A DNA stretch of 10,415 bases from Deltaproteobacteria bacterium (GTDB lineage: Bacteria; Desulfobacterota; Binatia; UBA9968). The notes under the pieces were generated by a model that saw nothing but the letters and a program-made list of their open reading frames with translations, searched no databases and had not been told where the DNA came from. Each line of letters begins with the position of its first letter. Positions within the stretch are counted from its first letter, which is position 1. Location of the stretch: the NCBI GenBank assembly GCA_016184235.1, contig JACPDC010000361.1, forward strand, positions 1 to 10,415, written 5' to 3'. Positions 6,460 through 10,415 of the stretch are shown here, piece by piece. The position numbers were made by a program, and so were the translations under genes.

Positions 6460-7503
6460 ATGAAGCCGAGACGATTTTTTTTATTTTTCGTTGCCGTCTC
6501 CCTGCTGCCGTTGTCGATGGTCTATCCCCCGTCTCTCTGGGGACAGACGGAGGCGGAGCATCTGAAATGGTACCATGACAAAACTATCAACCTCATCGTC
6601 CCGCATGGCGCTGGAGGAGGTTTCGATATCTACGCCCGGCTGGTCGCGCCGTTTTTCAAGAAGCACATTCCAGGCGCCAATATCATCGTCCAGAACATCA
6701 CCGGGGCCGGCGGCCTGAGAGGCAGGAATCAGGTCTATACCGCAAGGCCCGACGGGCTGACTATCGGCTTTACGACCGGCGCCGGAATGATCTTTTCGGT
6801 ATGGAGCGGGCTTGAGGGTGTCCAGTTCGATCTTAGAAAAATGAATTATCTCGGCAGGATCGCTTACGAAAGCCAGGTGCTGGCGCTCTCGAACAGGGGG
6901 CCACTCAAGTCTTTCCAGGATCTCAAGAAGGCGGGGCGGCCGATCAAGCTGGGATTCTCAGGGGTGGGGAGCGATGATTACTACACCACGGCGATCATCG
7001 CCAGCTATTTCGGCTACAAAACCGATCCGATCACCGGCTATTCCGGCTCACGCGAGGCGAACCTGGCGGCGGTCCGGGGCGAGGTCGACGGCGTCCAGGT
7101 CCAGGCGAGCAGTCTGATGCCGCTCTTCAAGTCCGGCGATCTGATACCGGTATTGACCCTCGCCTATAAGCGGGATCCCGAGCTTCCCAATGTCCCGACG
7201 GCGATAGAGCTTGCGGAGACGCCGGAGGCCAAGGAGATTGCTTTGGCCATGACCAATGTCTTCGTGGTCGACCGACTGTTTTTCGCTCCTCCGGATATCG
7301 CTCCCTCGCGTCTCAATTTTCTCCGGCGGACTTTCGATAGGATCGTCGGGGACCGGGAGTTTCTGGAATACGCCAACAAAGCGAAGCGGCCCGTCGATCC
7401 GCTCAAGGGCGAAGAGGTGGAGAGGCTGGTGCGAGAGATCTTGAAAGTCGGCGAGCAAAAAATTCAGCCATTGGTGCGCGAGATCGCCAAGCAGGCGCAG
7501 TAG
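6460..7503 (+). CDS. tctC: Tripartite tricarboxylate transporter substrate-binding protein TctC
   Basis: 347 residues from the ATG at 6460. The basic MKPRR start, hydrophobic stretch 6-22 and probable cleavage near LWG|QT (28/29) form a Sec signal peptide. The mature domain carries the TctC/Bug ligand loop LIVPHGAGGGFDIYAR (45-60) with D56, IIVQNITGAGG at 75-85 and RPDGLTIGF at 96-104. GYSGSREANLAAVRGEVDG (193-211) and DPELPNVPTAIE (239-250) follow, all classic family blocks. The protein should capture a carboxylate in the periplasm and deliver it to TctA/TctB, whose genes follow at once (20-base gap to tctA). It resembles the orphan receptor at 2873 in the GGGFD core but is clearly distinct. 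The ligand is unknown: citrate, other di- or tricarboxylates and aromatic acids are all known for the family. Transcription probably starts from the sigma-54-like promoter just upstream. Confidence 0.94.
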   Translation: MKPRRFFLFFVAVSLLPLSMVYPPSLWGQTEAEHLKWYHDKTINLIVPHGAGGGFDIYARLVAPFFKKHIPGANIIVQNITGAGGLRGRNQVYTARPDGLTIGFTTGAGMIFSVWSGLEGVQFDLRKMNYLGRIAYESQVLALSNRGPLKSFQDLKKAGRPIKLGFSGVGSDDYYTTAIIASYFGYKTDPITGYSGSREANLAAVRGEVDGVQVQASSLMPLFKSGDLIPVLTLAYKRDPELPNVPTAIELAETPEAKEIALAMTNVFVVDRLFFAPPDIAPSRLNFLRRTFDRIVGDREFLEYANKAKRPVDPLKGEEVERLVREILKVGEQKIQPLVREIAKQAQ

Positions 7504-7523
7504 GCGGCGGGGAGGCTTCTTCC

Positions 7524-9017
7524 ATGATCGATGCGGCCCTCGAAGGCATGGTGATTCTTTTCAACATAAAGAGTATGCTCTTTATGTTTCTGGGCATTTC
7601 TGTCGGGATGGTCTTCGGGGCGATACCCGGCCTTTCGGGACAGACCGCTCTGGCGGTCTTGCTCCCTTTCGTCCTCGGCATGGAGCCCGTGACCGCAATG
7701 GCGCTCTTGCTGGGCGCGCACGTGGCGGTGGAATACGCCGGCTCCATAAGCGCGATCCTGATCAATACGCCGGGGACGGGCCAGGCGATAGCGACCTGCT
7801 GGGACGGCTATCCCATGGCGCAGAAAGGCGAGGCGGCGCGGGCGCTGAGCATCTCCGCCACAAGCTCGGCTGTGGGCGGCCTGTTCGGTTTTGTGGTCCT
7901 GGTCGCTTTCATTCCCATCATGAAGATAACGCTGATGGCGCTCGCCTCGCCGGAATATTTCATCACCGCCTTCGTCGGTCTCGCCTTCATCGTGGTCTTG
8001 GGAGGAGGCTCGCTCATCAAGGCGCTGATCTCGGGCGGAATCGGCCTGATGATCGCCTTTATCGGCCTCGACCCGATGACGAGCGTGCCGCGCTTCACCT
8101 TCGGACAGCTCTATCTGTGGGACGGGATCTCGCTGATCCCGATCGTGGTGGGTCTCTTCGCCTTTCCCGAGGTGGCCATGCTGATGGCCAAAGGGGGATC
8201 GATCTCCCGGATCGAGTTGAAAGGCTCCCAATGGGGCCTTATCTGGCAGGGGATCAAGGACACATTCAGCCACTGGGCCATCCTGCTTCAGGGCAGCGCC
8301 CTTGGAGCGGTGATCGGAATTCTTCCGGGTTTGGGGGGAACCGTTGCCAACCTGGCCGCCTATGGCCTTGCGGCGAACACTTCCAAAGAGAAGGACCAAT
8401 TCGGGCAGGGGGCCATCGACGGCATCATCGCACCGGAGAGCGCGAACAATTCCAAAGAGGGGGGCGACCTCATCCCGACCATCGCGCTCGGAATCCCCGG
8501 GGGCGCCGGCATGGCCATCCTTCTCGGCGCCTTCGTCATGGTGGGACTCACCCCGGGGCCGGACATGCTCACCACCGGCCTTAAATACACCTTTGCCATT
8601 GCATGGATCTTGGCTGTCGCGAATCTCCTGACGACAGCGATCGGCCTGCTCTTCTGCGCCCCTATCGCCAGACTCAGCTTCCTTCCGGTCTATGTTTTGG
8701 CGCCGACGATCATGGCGGTCTGCCTGGTCGGGGCGTATCTCGACGGCAACGAGATCGAGAATGTCTTTCTTGCTGTGGGTCTTGGATTTCTGGGATACCT
8801 GATGCGGCGCACGGGCTATCCGCGAGCCCCCCTGATCATCGGGGTGGTGCTGGGCGGAATTGTGGAGCGCTACCTGCACATGTCCTTGAAGCTCTACGGC
8901 GGGCTCTTCTTTCTCAGGCCCATCAGCATGTTTCTTATCGCCATCATCGTCCTTACGATAGCGGCGCCGGTGATCTACAGGAGCAGAACGAAAGCCGCGG
9001 CAGGGGTGGCAAAATGA
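7524..9017 (+). CDS. tctA: Tripartite tricarboxylate transporter large permease subunit TctA
   Basis: 497 residues, standard for TctA. GGGGAGG (7509-7515) precedes the ATG by 8 bases. The protein is strongly hydrophobic with about 10-12 membrane segments. The two inverted-repeat hallmark motifs are visible: GAIPGLSGQTALAVLLPF (32-49) and GILPGLGGTVANLAA (265-279). ILINTPGTGQAIATCWDGYP (79-97) and APESANNSKEGGDLIP (303-318), followed by IALGIPGGAG, are the other family signatures. TctA forms the sodium- or proton-coupled translocation path in the inner membrane and works with TctB and the periplasmic receptor. The stop TGA (9015-9017) overlaps the tctB start as ATGA, implying translational coupling. 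A 471-codon open frame on the opposite strand is only its antisense shadow. Confidence 0.97.
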   Translation: MIDAALEGMVILFNIKSMLFMFLGISVGMVFGAIPGLSGQTALAVLLPFVLGMEPVTAMALLLGAHVAVEYAGSISAILINTPGTGQAIATCWDGYPMAQKGEAARALSISATSSAVGGLFGFVVLVAFIPIMKITLMALASPEYFITAFVGLAFIVVLGGGSLIKALISGGIGLMIAFIGLDPMTSVPRFTFGQLYLWDGISLIPIVVGLFAFPEVAMLMAKGGSISRIELKGSQWGLIWQGIKDTFSHWAILLQGSALGAVIGILPGLGGTVANLAAYGLAANTSKEKDQFGQGAIDGIIAPESANNSKEGGDLIPTIALGIPGGAGMAILLGAFVMVGLTPGPDMLTTGLKYTFAIAWILAVANLLTTAIGLLFCAPIARLSFLPVYVLAPTIMAVCLVGAYLDGNEIENVFLAVGLGFLGYLMRRTGYPRAPLIIGVVLGGIVERYLHMSLKLYGGLFFLRPISMFLIAIIVLTIAAPVIYRSRTKAAAGVAK

Positions 9018-9502
9018 AGTGGGGCGGCAAGATACTGAACATCGCTCTGTTATTGTTCGCGCTGGGCTATGTCTGGCAAGGCTTCAGCTACAGTCGAACC
9101 CCGCGTCTCTTCCCGCTCATGGTCGGCATTCCCATGATCTTGCTTACGGCTTTTCAAACCGTGATCGATTTCTTTCCTCAACTGTCGAAGAAATATGCGG
9201 AGATGGGAACCCTGGATGCCGAGATGCTCGCTGGGAGAGCCAAAAACGAAGTCCAAGAGGAAGACCCCAAGCGGACTCAAAAGGAGCTTGAAGCGTTCCT
9301 ATGGCTGGGTCTGGCTCTGGCCCTGATCATGCTCCTGGGGATCTTTTGGGGCATCCCTCTCTTTATTTTTACTTTCTTGAAGCTCCGCTACGCGCGCGGG
9401 TGGGTTCTCTCCCTCAGTCTCCCTTTGGGAACCCTGCTCGTGATGTATATCCTCTTTATCAGGGTCTTCCAGATCCCGCTCTATAAGGGGTTGCTGGAAT
9501 AG
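9014..9502 (+). CDS. tctB: Tripartite tricarboxylate transporter small membrane subunit TctB
   Basis: 162 residues. The frame is open from much further upstream, but that part is a shadow of tctA. The ATG at 9014 overlaps the tctA stop by four bases (ATGA), has GGGGTGG at 9003-9009, and is followed by a proper membrane protein. Segments are seen at about 7-22, 32-53, 95-112 and 130-152, with the TctB-like block RTPRLFPLMVGIPMILL (28-44) after the first. A hydrophilic, acidic and lysine-rich loop (about 57-92) separates the two halves. TctB is the poorly conserved small subunit needed by the TTT transporter in the inner membrane. The usual order in well-known operons is C-B-A; here it is C-A-B. 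A small hairpin follows the stop. Confidence 0.9.
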   Translation: MKWGGKILNIALLLFALGYVWQGFSYSRTPRLFPLMVGIPMILLTAFQTVIDFFPQLSKKYAEMGTLDAEMLAGRAKNEVQEEDPKRTQKELEAFLWLGLALALIMLLGIFWGIPLFIFTFLKLRYARGWVLSLSLPLGTLLVMYILFIRVFQIPLYKGLLE

Positions 9503-9503
9503 A

Positions 9504-9521
9504 AAGCGCGACCGCGCGCTT
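9504..9521 (+). terminator. Small GC hairpin just after tctB, weak terminator candidate
   Basis: AAGCGCG (9504-9510), loop ACCG, CGCGCTT (9515-9521): a perfect 7-bp stem two bases after the tctB stop. It is followed by CATCC rather than a T-run, so intrinsic termination is uncertain. Confidence 0.4.
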
Positions 9522-9650
9522 CATCCTTCGCCATCGAGCTTGTCGTTAAAGCGGGCCTATCTAAACCTGCCGGTTGCCATACCTCTGCTCAATCGGGGAG
9601 GCAAAGCAGTCCGAAGCCCAGCTGACGGACTCGCCATCAGCCTCCCTCCT

Positions 9651-9698
9651 GGTCGGCCATAACGGAATTATACCGGTCAGCCATAATGGGATTAGGCC
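9651..9698 (+). repeat. Two abutting imperfect 24-base direct repeats
   Basis: Units 9651-9674 and 9675-9698 are directly adjacent and agree at 19 of 24 positions. Each begins GGTC(G/A)GCCATAA, has GG(A/G)ATTA in the middle and ends in CC. A further GGTCGGCC at 9707-9714 repeats the start of the unit. Arrays like this often serve as protein-binding sites or element ends. Confidence 0.75.
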
Positions 9699-9714
9699 GA
9701 CCATCCGGTCGGCC
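9695..9714. repeat. Perfect 8-bp inverted repeat with four-base loop
   Basis: GGCCGACC (9695-9702), ATCC, GGTCGGCC (9707-9714), followed by CTTTAC. The left arm starts with the last four bases of the second direct repeat. It may act as a terminator for the TTT operon, since a strong GC stem precedes a short T stretch, or as the terminal hairpin of a mobile element. The sequence does not decide between these. Confidence 0.65.
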
Positions 9715-9805
9715 CTTTACAGCGGTAAACGATAGTCAAAATTCTTGACAAGTGCCCGAAAATGCGGGAGGATCGTCACGTTTTTTTGAAATTCAGCGAC
9801 CGTGC

Positions 9806-9821
9806 TATACAGACCTGTATA
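9806..9821. promoter_or_regulatory. 16-base perfect dyad TATACAG-AC-CTGTATA, candidate operator/promoter element
   Basis: Seven-base arms flank AC. The left arm overlaps an extended -10-like TGCTATAC (from 9803) and the right arm gives a TATATT at 9818-9823, so a repressor bound here could control transcription toward the recombinase. It is not a LexA box, since the half-sites face the wrong way. It lies 169 bases before the recombinase start. Confidence 0.4.
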
Positions 9822-9990
9822 TTCATAGTTGAACTAAACCGCTTCGCGGTGGCTCTGCTTCTGTAGAGTCAGTGCTTATCACTCGCCTTCTGGTTTTCCA
9901 TTCACGTTCCTGGCTCGTTCGGATCATCTCATCGATCAGTTTTCTCTGTGATACCCTCGCTCCCAAATTTAAATCCAAGGAGGGTTTATT

Positions 9991-10415
9991 ATGGGAGCAC
10001 TACGGACCAAGATGATCGAGGAGATGAAGCTGCGCAACTTCTCGCCTAGGACCGAGCAGTCCTACGTTTCAGCGATGGTGGGATTGGTAAAGCATTACCG
10101 TCAGTCGCCGCATCAGCTCACTCAAGAGCAGATTCGCTCTTATCTGTTGCACCTCAAAGAGCGGGGCCTCTCCCCCAGTTCGCGCAACGTGGCGATCTCG
10201 GGGATGAAGTTTTTCTATCACCAGATTCTGGGATGGAATGAAGAGAAGCTGTTTTTGCCGCCGAGAAAAAAGACCTGGCGATTACCGGAGGTGTTGAGCC
10301 AGAAGGAAGTGGAGCGGTTGCTTTTGGCTGCGGTGAAGCTTAGAGAGCGCTGCCTTTTGATGACGGCCTACGCCACGGGGCTTCGGGTGAGCGAGTTGGT
10401 CAGGCTCAAAGTGAG
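9991..10415 (+). CDS. Tyrosine-type site-specific recombinase/integrase, 3' partial
   Basis: 141 codons are visible before the window ends in frame. AAGGAGGG (9977-9984) precedes the ATG by 6 bases. Residues ~3-82 form a SAM-like core-binding domain (MKLRNFSPRTEQSYV, then LHLKERGLSPSSRN and GMKFFYHQILG). From about residue 97 the catalytic domain starts with LPEVLSQKEVERLL, and YATGLRVSELVRLK (127-140) holds the first catalytic arginine, R132. The remaining catalytic residues (K, H-x-x-R, H/W and the tyrosine) lie beyond the window. The protein cuts and rejoins DNA through a tyrosine intermediate. The short N-terminus and PRKKTWRLPEVLS linker resemble integrases encoded beside IS91-like transposases. 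The alternatives are a solitary integrase or an integron-type integrase. This is the probable left part of a mobile element next to the TTT operon. Confidence 0.9.
   Translation, partial: MGALRTKMIEEMKLRNFSPRTEQSYVSAMVGLVKHYRQSPHQLTQEQIRSYLLHLKERGLSPSSRNVAISGMKFFYHQILGWNEEKLFLPPRKKTWRLPEVLSQKEVERLLLAAVKLRERCLLMTAYATGLRVSELVRLKV

Larger units (their letters stand above)
9503..9990. other. 488-base gap without a gene, structured, probably containing a mobile-element boundary
   Basis: No convincing coding frame is seen on either strand. From left to right it holds a small hairpin after tctB, about 130 bases with nothing recognisable, two abutting 24-base repeats running into a perfect hairpin (9651-9714), and a GTCAA-AATTC-TTGAC dyad (9735-9749). 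The dyad overlaps a perfect TTGACA (9745-9750), which has only a poor -10 (GAGGAT) downstream. A run of T at 9781-9787, a 16-base dyad (9806-9821) and a small ACCGC-TTC-GCGGT hairpin (9838-9850) follow. The part after about 9720 is richer in A+T than the genes to its left, fitting a junction between the chromosome and an inserted element. Confidence 0.6.

Noticed and set aside
7464..8879. 471-codon open frame on the - strand opposite tctA
   Set aside because: It lies entirely antisense to a clear TctA, its composition (rich in D, H, R, G, Q) is that expected from the reverse of membrane-protein codons, and it shows no domain motif.
8603..9013. Upstream open extension of the tctB frame
   Set aside because: It overlaps tctA in another frame and shows no membrane or TctB-like sequence; the coupled ATG at 9014 fits far better.
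9651..9714. CRISPR array reading of the repeats
   Set aside because: Only two abutting imperfect units without spacers, and no cas genes in the window.
9806..9821. LexA (SOS) box reading of the palindrome before the recombinase
   Set aside because: A LexA box needs CTGT followed by ACAG with 8 bases between; here the half-sites are inverted (ACAG first, then CTGT).

Overview
The window looks like chromosomal DNA from a GC-rich, metabolically versatile Gram-negative bacterium. Proteins with Sec signal peptides, tripartite tricarboxylate transporter (TTT) parts, amidohydrolase-2 enzymes and a MEMO-family protein with an N-terminal extension together suggest an uncultured soil or groundwater lineage, for example a deltaproteobacterial, Binatota, Methylomirabilota/Rokubacteria or Tectomicrobia relative. 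This placement is an inference from gene content and cannot be proved from the window.

Layout. (1) Positions 1-2793, + strand: two tandem but clearly different amidohydrolase-2 (ACMSD/resorcylate decarboxylase-like) enzymes, the first cut by the window start, then a classical NAD(P)-dependent short-chain dehydrogenase/reductase. A GC-rich imperfect hairpin lies between the second hydrolase and the SDR. (2) 2873-4961, + strand: two exported solute-binding proteins of different classes, a TctC/Bug-type receptor and an ABC-type family-1 binding protein. Neither has membrane subunits beside it. (3) 4989-6236, - strand: an AmmeMemoRadiSam-system protein B (MEMO-like) with a ~110-residue N-terminal extension and no AMMECR1 or radical-SAM partner in view. 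(4) 6460-9502, + strand: a complete TTT uptake operon in the order receptor (TctC), large permease (TctA), small subunit (TctB). It is preceded by a near-perfect sigma-54 (-24/-12) promoter whose predicted start leaves a short leader with a strong Shine-Dalgarno. (5) 9503-9990: a 488-base gap without a gene but full of structure: a small hairpin after the operon, two abutting imperfect 24-base direct repeats leading into a perfect 8-bp hairpin, and a 16-base dyad. (6) 9991 to the end: the N-terminal part of a tyrosine recombinase of the type often paired with IS91-like transposases, probably the start of a mobile element.

Working picture (inference): the transporter operon and the extra binding proteins import organic acids, and the amidohydrolase-2 enzymes and SDR act on them or on related carboxylated, possibly aromatic, compounds. 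No fully new defence or genetic system was found. The best leads are the sigma-54 control of a TTT operon, the MEMO-B extension, and the repeat/hairpin zone in front of the recombinase.
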